A stretch of 64,000 bases of DNA, from positions 3,611,001-3,675,000 of the forward strand of contig NC_015556.1 in NCBI RefSeq assembly GCF_000213805.1, read 5' to 3'. The number at the start of each line of letters is the position of its first letter. Position 1 is the first letter of the stretch. Below, piece after piece: positions 1-7,590 of the stretch. The position numbers and the translations under genes are program-made. The notes beneath the pieces are model-generated. The model did no database searches, was not told where the DNA came from, and saw only the letters and a program-made list of their open reading frames with translations. Source of the DNA: Pseudomonas fulva 12-X. GTDB taxonomy: Bacteria > Pseudomonadota > Gammaproteobacteria > Pseudomonadales > Pseudomonadaceae.

Positions 1-1
1 A

Positions 2-112
2 CGCGGCTGCGACCTCACCGCACTGAAACAGAATCTTGGCTGCGGGACGCAGTGCGGCTCCTGCGTCCCGGAAATCAAACGCCTGCTGGCGCTACAGACC
101 CTCGAAGCCTAG
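2..112 (+). CDS. Assimilatory nitrate reductase, C-terminal end (partial)
   Basis: Only the last 36 codons are in the window. They read as the end of a BFD-like [2Fe-2S] domain: a CGTQCGSC cysteine cluster followed by PEIKRLL, with a TAG stop at 110-112. This tail is typical of NasA-type molybdopterin nitrate reductases, where the cluster passes electrons from NAD(P)H or ferredoxin partners to the molybdenum site in the cytoplasm. The neighbours (cobA for siroheme, a NIT-ANTAR regulator and a nitrate ABC transporter) support assimilatory nitrate reduction. A NirB nitrite reductase also contains a BFD domain, but there it is internal rather than C-terminal, so nitrate reductase is preferred. 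Confidence 0.75.
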   Translation, partial: RGCDLTALKQNLGCGTQCGSCVPEIKRLLALQTLEA

Positions 113-132
113 TGAAAAACTGGGAAATAAGA

Positions 133-271
133 GAACCCTGCTCAAGTCTCGCGAGCTAGAGCAATGCAAGGCAAAAACAGGCGAGGACGCGGAGTTTACG
201 CGTTGTAAATGAGCAGTCCGAGCCTGTTTTTAACGCCGCAGGGCCGACGCGCAGCAGACTTTAGCTGGTTC
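133..271. repeat. Long imperfect palindromic intergenic repeat
   Basis: The element starts GAACC (133-137) and ends GGTTC (267-271). Near both ends is AAGTCT or its complement. AAAAACAGGC at 173-182 is matched by GCCTGTTTTT at 222-231, and the centre carries GTTTAC/GTAAAT. The whole 139 bases can therefore fold into one long interrupted hairpin. It fills the gap between the nitrate reductase stop and cobA and has no coding capacity I trust. From memory it resembles a dispersed intergenic repeat of pseudomonads, but I saw no second copy here. Confidence 0.6.
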
Positions 272-290
272 TAAAGAGAGGAATACCGTG

Positions 291-1040
291 ATGAACCCAA
301 GCGTATGGCTGATCGGCGCCGGCCCCGGCGACCCGGAACTGCTCACCCTCAAGGCGGTGCGCGCCCTCGGTCTGGCCGACGTGGTGCTGATCGACGACCT
401 GGTCAATCCGCAGGTGCTGGAGCACTGCCCCGGCGCCCGGGTGATTCGCGTCGGCAAGCGCGGCGGCTGTCGCTCGACGCCCCAGGCCTTCATCCACCGC
501 CTGATGCTGCGCTATGCCCGCCAGGGCAAGGTCGTGGCACGCCTCAAGGGCGGCGACCCGTGCATCTTCGGCCGGGGCGGTGAAGAGGCCGATTGGCTGG
601 CCGCGCGCGGCGTGCAGTGCGAGATCGTCAATGGCATTACCGCCGGTCTCGCCGCCGCGACGCGTTGCGGTATCTCCCTGACCCTGCGCGGCGTGGCCCG
701 CGGTGTGACGCTGGTCACCGCCCACACCCAGGACGGCAGCTCGCCCAACTGGCAGGCGCTGGCCCACAGTGGCACGACATTGGTGGTGTACATGGGCATC
801 GCCACCCTGGCCGACACCCGCCAACACCTGCTGGATGCCGGCATGGTCGCGCACACCGCCGTGGCGATGATCGAAAACGCTTCGCTGCCCGATCAGCGCG
901 AATGCCGCAGCACTTTGCTGGCGATGGCCGACGACGCCCAGGCCTTCGAGCTGAAAAGCCCGGCCATCCTGGTGATCGGCGACGTAGTCGGCGCCGCCGC
1001 CATCCTGGCCGCCGAACAACTGCAGGTGCACAGCGCCTGA
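291..1040 (+). CDS. cobA: Uroporphyrinogen-III C-methyltransferase
   Basis: SAM-dependent methylation of uroporphyrinogen III at C2 and C7 to precorrin-2, the first committed step to siroheme (needed by nitrite and sulfite reductases) and cobalamin. The protein of 249 residues is a single tetrapyrrole methylase domain: GAGPGDPELLTLKA near residues 9-22, GKRGGCRS, the RLKGGDPCIFGRGGEE substrate loop, NGITAG and VVYMG. It lacks the CysG dehydrogenase/chelatase half, so it is the stand-alone type. AGAGAGG at 275-281 is the ribosome binding site; a GTG at 288 directly before the chosen ATG is an equally possible start. Its position after nitrate reductase indicates that it supplies siroheme for nitrite reductase. 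Confidence 0.95.
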   Translation: MNPSVWLIGAGPGDPELLTLKAVRALGLADVVLIDDLVNPQVLEHCPGARVIRVGKRGGCRSTPQAFIHRLMLRYARQGKVVARLKGGDPCIFGRGGEEADWLAARGVQCEIVNGITAGLAAATRCGISLTLRGVARGVTLVTAHTQDGSSPNWQALAHSGTTLVVYMGIATLADTRQHLLDAGMVAHTAVAMIENASLPDQRECRSTLLAMADDAQAFELKSPAILVIGDVVGAAAILAAEQLQVHSA

Positions 1041-1191
1041 AATCGGTACAGCGATAAGCACGGCTGCATTATCAAGGTGTCCCAGGGCCCGTTGTAGTGC
1101 ATCGCAGCCTGCCCGCCTGGCTGCACCGCGCCAGAACTGGACTGTTATTTGCACCGTTGTGGTTCAACACTGCGACCGACAAGACGTTCCC

Positions 1192-2499
1192 ATGCCTGAT
1201 CACAAGATGCCCCCCACCCTGCGTTTCATGCTGGCCGCCCGCCGCTGCGAGCTGCACGGCCTGGAAAGCCTGTCCGTCACCTGCGAGCTGGTCACCCGGA
1301 TCAGCCAACTGGTGCACCAGTTACAGAAGGAGCGCGGCTACTCGAACGTCTACCTGGGCAACCAGACTGACCACTATCTGCACCAACTTGACGCGCATAG
1401 CGCAGATTGCGCTGCCGTGGAGCGCGAGGTGCACGACTTCTTTGTGTCCATGGACACCGCCCAGGCCAATGCCGCCGACCGCGCCCGGCTGTTCAACCGC
1501 ATCGCCTATGTGCTGCATGGCCTGGAGGAATTGCCCGGAATGCGTCGGCGCATCCGCGAACGGCAATTGTCCCCAAGGCAGGCGACCCAGGCCTTCACCC
1601 GTCTGATCGGGGGGCTGCTGGCGGTGGTTTTCGAGGCGGCCGACACCGCTGCCGAGCCCGGCATAACCCGCGTTCTGGTGGCGCTGTTCAACTTCATGCA
1701 GGGCAAGGAACTCGCTGGCCAGGAACGCGCGGTCGGCGTCGAAGGCTTCTCCCGCGGGCATTTCGACGATGAATTGCAGGCTCGCCTGCTGCACCTGCAG
1801 GAAGGCCAGGAGCGCTGCTTCGACATCTTCGGCGAGTTTGCGGGCGACGAAGCCAATGCCCTGTGGCAGCGGATTCTCGGCACCGACACGGTTGCCCAGG
1901 TGGTCAGCCTGCGCGAAGTCGCCAAGCGCACTTCGGCCACTGCACAGGTGGATCCGGGTTTGTGCGAGCTGTGGTTCGAGCTCAACACCAGGCGCATCGA
2001 CGCCATGAAACAGGTGGAAAGCCACCTGACCCAATGCCTGCTCGAACGCTGCCGACGCAGCATCGCCGAAGCCCACGCCGACCTGGACAACCATCGCGCC
2101 CTGCTCGGCCGCGTGGCGCAGATGGATGCCGGCAGCGACCAGGCGCTGCTGTTCAGCGTGCACAGCAGCACCCTCGACGCCCCGCCTCAGGACGCCGTGG
2201 GCAATCACCTGGCCCGCTCGGTGCTGGATCTGTTGCACGAGCAGAATCAGCGCCTGCAGCAGGTCAGCGACGAATTGCAGGAAACCCGCGAAACCCTTAA
2301 CGAGCGCAAGCTGATCGAGCGCGCCAAGAAGCTGTTGATGAACGACTACGGCTTGAGCGAAGACGCGGCCTACACGCGCCTCCGCCAATCGGCCATGGAG
2401 CGCAGCATGCGCCTGGTCGACGTGGCGCAGCACCTGCTCAGCTTTGCGGCGCGCAAGGCCCAGGAAACCCCGCGAGCGGACAAGGGCCGGCGCGGCTGA
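1192..2499 (+). CDS. nasR: Nitrate-sensing NIT-ANTAR transcription antiterminator
   Basis: Predicted one-component regulator that binds nitrate or nitrite through an N-terminal all-helical NIT domain and binds leader RNA through a C-terminal ANTAR domain, letting RNA polymerase read through a terminator. The NIT region spans roughly residues 20-285, with the characteristic QKERGYSNVYLG segment near residue 45. A coiled-coil linker leads into the ANTAR helices (LNERKLIERAKKLL to the C-terminus, about residues 370-425), with the LLMNDYGLSEDAAYTRLR pattern. The 435-residue length fits Klebsiella-type NasR. The start is uncertain: GTG 1159 and ATG 1207 are alternatives and no site has a strong Shine-Dalgarno. 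The likely target is the leader at 2952-3119 just upstream of nrtA. Confidence 0.85.
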   Translation: MPDHKMPPTLRFMLAARRCELHGLESLSVTCELVTRISQLVHQLQKERGYSNVYLGNQTDHYLHQLDAHSADCAAVEREVHDFFVSMDTAQANAADRARLFNRIAYVLHGLEELPGMRRRIRERQLSPRQATQAFTRLIGGLLAVVFEAADTAAEPGITRVLVALFNFMQGKELAGQERAVGVEGFSRGHFDDELQARLLHLQEGQERCFDIFGEFAGDEANALWQRILGTDTVAQVVSLREVAKRTSATAQVDPGLCELWFELNTRRIDAMKQVESHLTQCLLERCRRSIAEAHADLDNHRALLGRVAQMDAGSDQALLFSVHSSTLDAPPQDAVGNHLARSVLDLLHEQNQRLQQVSDELQETRETLNERKLIERAKKLLMNDYGLSEDAAYTRLRQSAMERSMRLVDVAQHLLSFAARKAQETPRADKGRRG

Positions 2500-2586
2500 G
2501 CGAGCAGCGGCTCTCTACTGAGCGTCGCCTTACCTCCGAATCCCATTCGCAATGGCTGCAACGTGTCGGGAGCGGCCGGTCGTTCT

Positions 2587-2664
2587 CGTAGGGTGGACAA
2601 CGCTCTTTTTGTCCACCATTGCGATTGCAGAGCGGTGGATGGGTGAACCGTTATCCACCCTACG
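2587..2664. repeat. GTAGGGTGGA-type inverted repeat
   Basis: CGTAGGGTGGACAACG at 2587-2602 pairs with CGTTATCCACCCTACG at 2649-2664 (15 of 16 positions complementary), separated by about 46 bases. A further GTCCACC/GGTGGA pair lies inside. Such GTAGGGTGGAT repeats are common between genes in pseudomonads (recalled, not searched). Confidence 0.6.
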
Positions 2665-2675
2665 CCTGATCCATT

Positions 2676-2728
2676 GTGGGAGCGGGCCATGCCCGCGAAA
2701 AATCACGGGCATCCCCGCCCGTTCTCAC
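2676..2728. repeat. REP-type palindrome pair
   Basis: GTGGGAGCGGGCCATGCCCG begins at 2676 and continues CGAA, followed by a second arm CACGGGCATCCCCGCCCG and a closing TTCTCAC. The first 24 bases (2676-2699) recur in perfect inverted orientation at 50577-50600. This is the usual form of a Pseudomonas REP doublet. Confidence 0.75.
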
Positions 2729-2951
2729 GGATAGGGTAACGGCCGCTTTTGCCTTATTTCCCTAGATCCATCTGACTACCAGCGCCCACTCCCAAACCTG
2801 CCATGCACCTGCTCCGCGCACCAAAGACGTATCGCGCCCCGCTGCTGTGCGATAGCAGCGGTCGCTCGCAGGTTGCGTTAATGCGCGTGACATAACGGAC
2901 GCGATCCAAAAAGCCTTCCTGCTCAATCAGTTAACCCAACGACCGACACGG

Positions 2952-3119
2952 CCGGTGATGAACACCTGGCCAACGGGTCAGGCAACAGAATGCCTGGCAT
3001 GCAACCTGCTATATCCCCTGACAAGGAGCCAGGCCCTGCCGCTCCACACACCGAATCCGGACAACGGCGTCCACACTCACGCAGCCCCAGCGCTGCCATG
3101 AGCGTGACGCCGTTTTTTT
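2952..3119 (+). promoter_or_regulatory. Predicted NasR (ANTAR) antitermination leader
   Basis: Hairpin 2977-2998 has the stem GTCAGGCA/TGCCTGGC around the hexaloop ACAGAA. The loop has A at position 1 and G at position 4, the signature of ANTAR-bound RNA hairpins. Seven bases upstream lies a second hairpin (2952-2969; CCGGTG, loop ATGAA, CACC-T-GG) whose loop is five bases and so is not canonical. Downstream is an intrinsic terminator, then nrtA. This is the layout of the Klebsiella nasF leader: with nitrate, NasR binding to the hairpins is expected to prevent termination. Confidence 0.7.
3064..3119 (+). terminator. Leader terminator before nrtA
   Basis: ACGGCGTC (3064-3071) pairs with GACGCCGT (3106-3113) and is followed at once by seven T (3113-3119). 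CACGC (3078-3082) can compete for part of the 3' arm, and GCAGC/GCTGC forms an inner stem. It lies only 25 bases before the nrtA start, so it would block the transporter operon unless suppressed. Confidence 0.8.
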
Positions 3120-3144
3120 ATGCGTGCTTTTTGGGGAGAACGAG

Positions 3145-4467
3145 ATGGACGACACGCCACGCGCTGCCGAGAAAAAAAACGGCCTGCCACGCCGCACCTT
3201 CCTCAAGCAGTCCATGGGGCTGCTGGGCGGCGGCGCCTTGATGAGCATGCTGCCGGCGGGCCTGAGCAGCGTGGTCTGGGCGGCGGGAACCGATGGCCTG
3301 GAAACCACCAAGGCCAAGCTTGGCTTCATCGCGCTCACCGATGCCGCACCGCTGTTCGTCGCCGAGGAACTCGGGCTGTTCGCCAAGCACGGCATGACCG
3401 ACGTCGAAGTGCTCAAGCAATCCTCCTGGGGCACCACCCGCGACAACCTGGTGCTTGGCGCCGGCAGTGGCGGTATCGACGGCGCCCATATCCTCACGCC
3501 GATGCCCTACCTGATGGCCGCCGGCAAGGTCACCACCAACAACACGCCGCTGCCGATGTGCATCCTGGCGCGCCTGAACCTCAACGGCCAGGGCATCTCG
3601 GTCAGCAAGGAATACCAGGACCTCAAGCTCGGTACCGACGCCAGCGCCTTCAAACAGGCGGTCGCCGCCAAGCAGGCCAAGGGCCAGAAGATCGCCGCGG
3701 CGATGACCTTCCCCGGCGGCACCCACGACCTGTGGCTGCGCTACTGGATGGCCGCCGGCGGCATCGAGCCGAACAAGGATCTGCCAACCGTGGTCATCCC
3801 GCCACCGCAGATGGTCGCCAACATGAAGGTCGGCAGCATGGACGCCTTCTGCGTCGGTGAGCCATGGAACGCCCAGTTGATCAACCAGAACATCGGCTAC
3901 AGCGCGGTGACCACCGGCGAGCTGTGGACCAACCACCCGGAAAAGGCCCTGTCGCTGCGCGCCGACTACGTGAACGCCAACCCCAACGCGACCCGCGCCC
4001 TGCTCAAGGCGGTGATGGAGGCGCAGATGTTCTGCGAAGCGGCGGCGAACAAGGAACAGGTCGCGGAAATCTGCGCCAAGCGCCGCTGGATCGGCGCCCC
4101 CGCCAAGGACCTGCTGGCGCGCCTGCAGGGCAACTTCGATTACGGCAACGGCCGCGTGGTGGAAAACAGCCCGCACCTGATGCGCTTCTGGAGCGAGTTC
4201 GCCTCTTATCCGTTCCAGAGCCACGACCTGTGGTTCCTCACCGAAAACAAGCGCTGGGGCTACCTGCCGAAGGATTTCGACAGCCAGGCCCTGATCGACC
4301 AGGTCAACCGCGAGGACATCTGGCGCCAGGCGGCAGCCGAGCTGGGCGTGCCCGCCGAACAGATTCCCCAGAGCAAATCCCGCGGCGTCGAGACCTTCTT
4401 CGACGGCAAGACCTTCGACCCACAAAACCCGCAAGCCTATCTCGACAGCCTGACCCTCAAGGCCTAA
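3145..4467 (+). CDS. nrtA: Nitrate ABC transporter substrate-binding protein (Tat-exported)
   Basis: Binds nitrate (possibly nitrite) in the periplasm and delivers it to the NrtB permease. The 440-residue protein starts at ATG 3145 behind GGGGAGA; an upstream GTG frame is not needed. R16-R17 in RRTFLKQ with the hydrophobic GLLGGGALMSMLPAGL stretch forms a twin-arginine signal. The mature part has the NMT1/CmpA-NrtA fold, including a LGFIALTDAAPLFVAEELG-like start and the WGTTRDNLVLG and CVGEPWNAQ segments that line the ligand site. It is the first gene of a three-gene operon (13 and 10 bases to the next genes) placed behind an antitermination leader. Bicarbonate (CmpA) binding is the main alternative, made unlikely by the nitrate context. 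Confidence 0.92.
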   Translation: MDDTPRAAEKKNGLPRRTFLKQSMGLLGGGALMSMLPAGLSSVVWAAGTDGLETTKAKLGFIALTDAAPLFVAEELGLFAKHGMTDVEVLKQSSWGTTRDNLVLGAGSGGIDGAHILTPMPYLMAAGKVTTNNTPLPMCILARLNLNGQGISVSKEYQDLKLGTDASAFKQAVAAKQAKGQKIAAAMTFPGGTHDLWLRYWMAAGGIEPNKDLPTVVIPPPQMVANMKVGSMDAFCVGEPWNAQLINQNIGYSAVTTGELWTNHPEKALSLRADYVNANPNATRALLKAVMEAQMFCEAAANKEQVAEICAKRRWIGAPAKDLLARLQGNFDYGNGRVVENSPHLMRFWSEFASYPFQSHDLWFLTENKRWGYLPKDFDSQALIDQVNREDIWRQAAAELGVPAEQIPQSKSRGVETFFDGKTFDPQNPQAYLDSLTLKA

Positions 4468-4480
4468 CCGGAGAAACGCC

Positions 4481-5326
4481 ATGAATGCGCCCGTCAAATC
4501 CCTGGCCCTGCCGGCCGGCGTCGTCGCCCCCAGTTGGCTCAAACGCCTGTCGAAAACCCTGATGCAGTCGGTGCTGCCGCCGCTGGTGATCACCGCTGCG
4601 CTGATGCTGATCTGGCAACTCTTGTGCAGCGGCGCCAACGCCGCCCTGCCGCCGCCGAGCCAGGTGATCGAAGACACCTGGGAGCTGATCGTCAACCCGT
4701 TCTACGACAACGGCGGCACCGATGTCGGCATGGCCTGGCAGTTGCTCGCCAGCCTGGAGCGCGTGGCCTACGGCTATGCCCTGGCGGTGGTGGTCGGCGT
4801 AGCCCTCGGCGTGCTGGTCGGCCAGTCGACCTGGGCGATGCGTGGCCTCGACCCGCTGTTCCAGATCCTGCGTACCGTGCCGCCGCTGGCCTGGCTACCA
4901 CTGTCGCTGGCCGGCTTCAAGGACAGCCATCCCTCGGCGCTGTTCGTGATCTTCATCACCGCCATCTGGCCGATCATCATCAATACCTCGGTGGGCATCC
5001 GCAACATTCCCGAGGACTACCGCAACGTCGCCAAGGTGCTGCGCCTCAACGGCGTCGAGTACTTCCAGAAGATCATGCTGCCGGCCGCCGCGCCGTACAT
5101 CTTCTCCGGGCTGCGCATCGGCGTGGGCCTGTCGTGGCTAGCGATCATCGCCGCCGAGATGCTGATCGGCGGCGTGGGTATCGGCTTCTTCATCTGGGAT
5201 GCGTGGAACGCCTCGCGCATCAGCGACATCATTCTCGCCCTGATCTACGTCGGCGTGGTCGGCTTCCTGCTCGACCGCCTGGTGCTGTTCGTCGGCAATC
5301 GTATCACCCGCGGCACATCGGCCTGA
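4481..5326 (+). CDS. nrtB: Nitrate ABC transporter permease
   Basis: Inner-membrane subunit of the nitrate importer. The 281-residue protein has a BPD_transp_1 domain with about six membrane helices, the first near residues 30-50 (PPLVITAALMLIWQLL). The EAA-loop region that contacts the ATPase is seen around VAKVLRLNGVEYFQKIMLPAAAPYIFSGLRIG, near residues 185-215. It starts at ATG 4481 behind GGAGAAA, 13 bases after nrtA, and is followed after 10 bases by the ATPase gene, so the three are one transcription unit. Confidence 0.93.
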   Translation: MNAPVKSLALPAGVVAPSWLKRLSKTLMQSVLPPLVITAALMLIWQLLCSGANAALPPPSQVIEDTWELIVNPFYDNGGTDVGMAWQLLASLERVAYGYALAVVVGVALGVLVGQSTWAMRGLDPLFQILRTVPPLAWLPLSLAGFKDSHPSALFVIFITAIWPIIINTSVGIRNIPEDYRNVAKVLRLNGVEYFQKIMLPAAAPYIFSGLRIGVGLSWLAIIAAEMLIGGVGIGFFIWDAWNASRISDIILALIYVGVVGFLLDRLVLFVGNRITRGTSA

Positions 5327-5336
5327 GGAGACAGAC

Positions 5337-6188
5337 ATGAGCAAGCACTACCTAAGCATCGAGCATGTGGAAAAGTACTTCGAGCGTGACGGCGTCACCT
5401 CCCACGTGCTGAACCAGATCAACCTCAACGTCGCGCGCGGCGAATACATCTCCATCATCGGCCACTCCGGCTGCGGCAAGTCGACAGTGCTCAACATCGT
5501 CGCCGGCCTGACCGACTCCAGCAGCGGTGCGGTGATTCTCGATGGGCGTGAGGTACGTGGCCCCGGCCCTGATCGCAGCCTGGTGTTCCAGAACCATTCA
5601 TTGCTGCCCTGGCTGACCGTGCAGGAAAACGTCGCCCTGGCCGTCGACAAGGTCTTCAAGCGCACCAAGAGCAAGGCCGAACGCCGTGACTGGACGCTGC
5701 ATCATCTGGAGCTGGTGAGCATGGGCCACGCCCTGCACAAGCGGCCCAACGAGATTTCCGGCGGCATGAAGCAACGCGTCGGCATCGCCCGTGCGCTGGC
5801 CATGGAACCCAAGGTGCTGCTGCTCGACGAGCCGTTCGGCGCGCTGGACGCTCTGACCCGCGCCCACCTGCAGGACGAGGTGATGCGCATCCAGAGCGAA
5901 CTGCATAACACGGTGATGATGATCACCCACGATGTCGACGAAGCCGTGCTGCTCTCCGACCGCATCGTGATGATGACCAACGGCCCATCGGCGACCATCG
6001 GCGAGATTCTGTCCATCGAGCTGCCGCGGCCCCGTGACCGCATCGCCCTGGCCGATGACCCACGCTACAACGCCTATCGCCACGCGGTACTGAGTTTTCT
6101 CCATGAAAAGCAGCGCAAGGTCGAACCGCTGCAACGGCGCACCGCTGCGACGCAAGAACCGGCCGATCAGCAGCGCGCTCGGGCGTGA
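5337..6188 (+). CDS. nrtD: Nitrate ABC transporter ATP-binding protein
   Basis: Cytoplasmic ATPase of the nitrate importer. The 283-residue protein shows Walker A GHSGCGKST (42-50), Q-loop VFQNHSLLPW (83-92), signature SGGMKQR (141-147), Walker B VLLLDEP (160-166) and the switch histidine in MMITHDVDEA. It is a stand-alone NrtD/CmpD-type subunit with no NrtA-like C-terminal fusion (as found in cyanobacterial NrtC). The C-terminal tail is rich in Arg, Glu and Ala. It is the last gene of the operon and converges with the small gene at 6198-6425. Confidence 0.93.
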   Translation: MSKHYLSIEHVEKYFERDGVTSHVLNQINLNVARGEYISIIGHSGCGKSTVLNIVAGLTDSSSGAVILDGREVRGPGPDRSLVFQNHSLLPWLTVQENVALAVDKVFKRTKSKAERRDWTLHHLELVSMGHALHKRPNEISGGMKQRVGIARALAMEPKVLLLDEPFGALDALTRAHLQDEVMRIQSELHNTVMMITHDVDEAVLLSDRIVMMTNGPSATIGEILSIELPRPRDRIALADDPRYNAYRHAVLSFLHEKQRKVEPLQRRTAATQEPADQQRARA

Positions 6189-6197
6189 GGTAGAAGG

Positions 6198-6425
6198 TCA
6201 GTCCTTGGCGATGCCAGTGATGGTGATGCCGTAGCGCTCTTCCAGGCGCACCGCCGGCGTCTGCTCCTCGTGGGGCTGCTCCTTGGGCTCGAGAGCTTCG
6301 AGATTCTCTTGCGCCCATTCGAGCACCCAGGCCACCGCCTGCTCCAGGCTGGGCTTGTCTTTCGATTTCACCTTGAGGACTTCGGCGGCTTCGTCTCGGC
6401 TGTAGGTGATGATCCATTGGCTCAT
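6198..6425 (-). CDS. Small conserved-looking protein of unknown function
   Basis: A 75-residue soluble protein starting MSQWIITYSRDEAAEV. GGAGA sits seven bases before the ATG on the minus strand. It is charged (KVKSKDKPS, EPKEQPHEEQ) and predicted mixed alpha/beta, with a central helix LEQAVAWVLEWAQENLEAL and a C-terminal RYGITITGI strand. There is no signal peptide, membrane segment or metal motif. It converges on the nitrate transporter operon and is separated from dcd by a possible sRNA gene. I do not recognise a family. Confidence 0.7.
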   Translation of the reverse strand: MSQWIITYSRDEAAEVLKVKSKDKPSLEQAVAWVLEWAQENLEALEPKEQPHEEQTPAVRLEERYGITITGIAKD

Positions 6426-6509
6426 GGCGAGTCTCCAGCAGGTGGCGGCACACCAGCGCGTGCCCTGATAGAGATGTAGACCTGTCGTCGGTAAACAGTT
6501 CGCCCTATA

Positions 6510-6594
6510 AATATCGGGGAACTTCACCTGCCATGGCCACTCAGAAATTACGCATCGATTGATTTCTCCGGGCGCATGAGGCGCCCATTTTTTT
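6510..6594 (+). ncRNA. Candidate small RNA gene with its own terminator
   Basis: A perfect intrinsic terminator on the plus strand (GGGCGC 6570-6575, loop ATGAG, GCGCCC 6581-6586, seven T at 6588-6594) has no plus-strand gene in front of it: the nitrate operon ends at 6188 and the gene between reads the other way. Upstream is a -10-like TATAAA in CCCTATAAATATCGGGG near 6506. A transcript starting at about 6513 would be roughly 80 bases. No open frame with a ribosome binding site fits. I do not recognise the RNA, and a -35 element is not convincing. Confidence 0.4.
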
Positions 6595-6652
6595 GCCTAC
6601 GATTTGCCGCTGCTTCCAGCACCGGTGCGTTTTTCAGGCAAAAAACAGGCAT

Positions 6653-6677
6653 AAAAAAACCGGGCCTGGCCCGGTTT
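6653..6677 (-). terminator. dcd terminator
   Basis: AAACCGGGCC (6657-6666) pairs with GGCCCGGTTT (6668-6677). On the minus strand the hairpin is followed by a run of T (A run 6653-6659 on the plus strand). It lies 21 bases after the dcd stop codon. Confidence 0.85.
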
Positions 6678-6697
6678 CTTTCATGCTGCAGCGACCA

Positions 6698-7264
6698 TCA
6701 GGCCTTTGGCAGAGTGACGCCAGTCTGGCCCTGGTACTTGCCGCCGCGATCCTTGTAGGACACTTCGCAAGCCTCGTCCGACTGCAGGAACAGCATCTGC
6801 GCCACGCCTTCGTTGGCGTAGATCTTCGCCGGCAGGTTGGTGGTGTTGGAGAACTCCAGGGTCACGTGGCCTTCCCATTCCGGCTCAAGCGGCGTGACGT
6901 TGACGATGATGCCGCAGCGCGCGTAGGTGCTCTTGCCCAGGCAGATGGTCAGCACGTCGCGGGGAATGCGGAAGAACTCCACGGTGCGCGCCAGGGCGAA
7001 GGAGTTCGGCGGAATGATGCACACGTCGCTCTTGATGTCGACGAAACTCTTGGCGTCGAAATTCTTCGGGTCGACGATGGCCGAGTGGATGTTGGTGAAC
7101 ACCTTGAATTCGTCCGCGCAGCGCACGTCGTAGCCGTAGCTGGAAACCCCGTAGGAGATTACCCGGCTGTCGTCCGCGCCGCGCACCTGGCGCTCGACGT
7201 AAGGCTCGATCATGCCGTGTTCCTGGGCCATGCGGCGAATCCACTTGTCCGATTTGATGCTCAT
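6698..7264 (-). CDS. dcd: dCTP deaminase
   Basis: Deaminates dCTP to dUTP, the main source of dUMP for thymidylate synthesis in Gammaproteobacteria. The protein is 188 residues, the usual trimeric Dcd length. Family features include [24 protein letters not shown] (nucleotide-binding loop), the catalytic glutamate in [16 protein letters not shown], and the C-terminal [17 protein letters not shown] lid that closes over the triphosphate. It is monocistronic, with an intrinsic terminator directly downstream and a 326-base gap upstream shared with the divergent cold-shock gene. Confidence 0.97.
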   Translation of the reverse strand: MSIKSDKWIRRMAQEHGMIEPYVERQVRGADDSRVISYGVSSYGYDVRCADEFKVFTNIHSAIVDPKNFDAKSFVDIKSDVCIIPPNSFALARTVEFFRIPRDVLTICLGKSTYARCGIIVNVTPLEPEWEGHVTLEFSNTTNLPAKIYANEGVAQMLFLQSDEACEVSYKDRGGKYQGQTGVTLPKA

Positions 7265-7590
7265 GGCGGGGCCGTCCTGAAGGTCTGTGCGGTGAAAAGT
7301 GCACGCATCTTACCGGGCTGCAGAGCTGGGTTCAAAGCCTCTCGACAGGCCGCTGCGATGCCCTCGCGCAGGCGCCGATGCAAGTAAATCGCAGAAAGAC
7401 TGACAGACCATTCGCACTTCGCGAAAAAAGCGGGTATGGTGATCCCACTGTGCTGCATGTGTCACCGCGAATCGCTACATGATGCCTAGATTTCGATCCA
7501 AACATCGTCCGACTCCTAGTACTCGTTGCACTCAGTCCCGGCCTGGTTCTATCCAGGGCTGTTAATTATTTAGTTCTTAGGAGACATCAC
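7265..7590 (+). promoter_or_regulatory. dcd-csp divergent intergenic region; long csp leader
   Basis: This 326-base gap carries the promoters of two divergent genes. On the plus strand a TTCGCA/TATGGT pair spaced 18 bases (TATGGT near 7433-7438) could start a leader of about 145 bases before the cold-shock gene, and CCTGG/CCAGG forms a small hairpin near 7540-7558. Long structured leaders are usual for cold-shock genes. The ribosome binding site is TTAGGAGA just before the ATG. Promoter identity is a guess. Confidence 0.35.

Larger units (their letters stand above)
2500..3144 (+). promoter_or_regulatory. 645-base nasR-nrtA intergenic region with repeats and leader
   Basis: No gene is supported in this gap. 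From left to right it holds two inverted repeats (2587-2664 and 2676-2728), a perfect 8-base inverted repeat CCGCTGCT/AGCAGCGG at 2839-2861, the tandem hairpins of the presumed NasR leader (2952-2998), an intrinsic terminator (3064-3119) and the nrtA ribosome binding site GGGGAGA at 3133-3139. The promoter of the nrt operon must lie upstream of about 2950 for the leader model to work, but I could not identify it with confidence. Confidence 0.6.

Noticed and set aside
3118..4695. Long minus-strand open frame opposite nrtA
   Set aside because: Overlaps the certain nrtA and nrtB genes completely and shows no family features.
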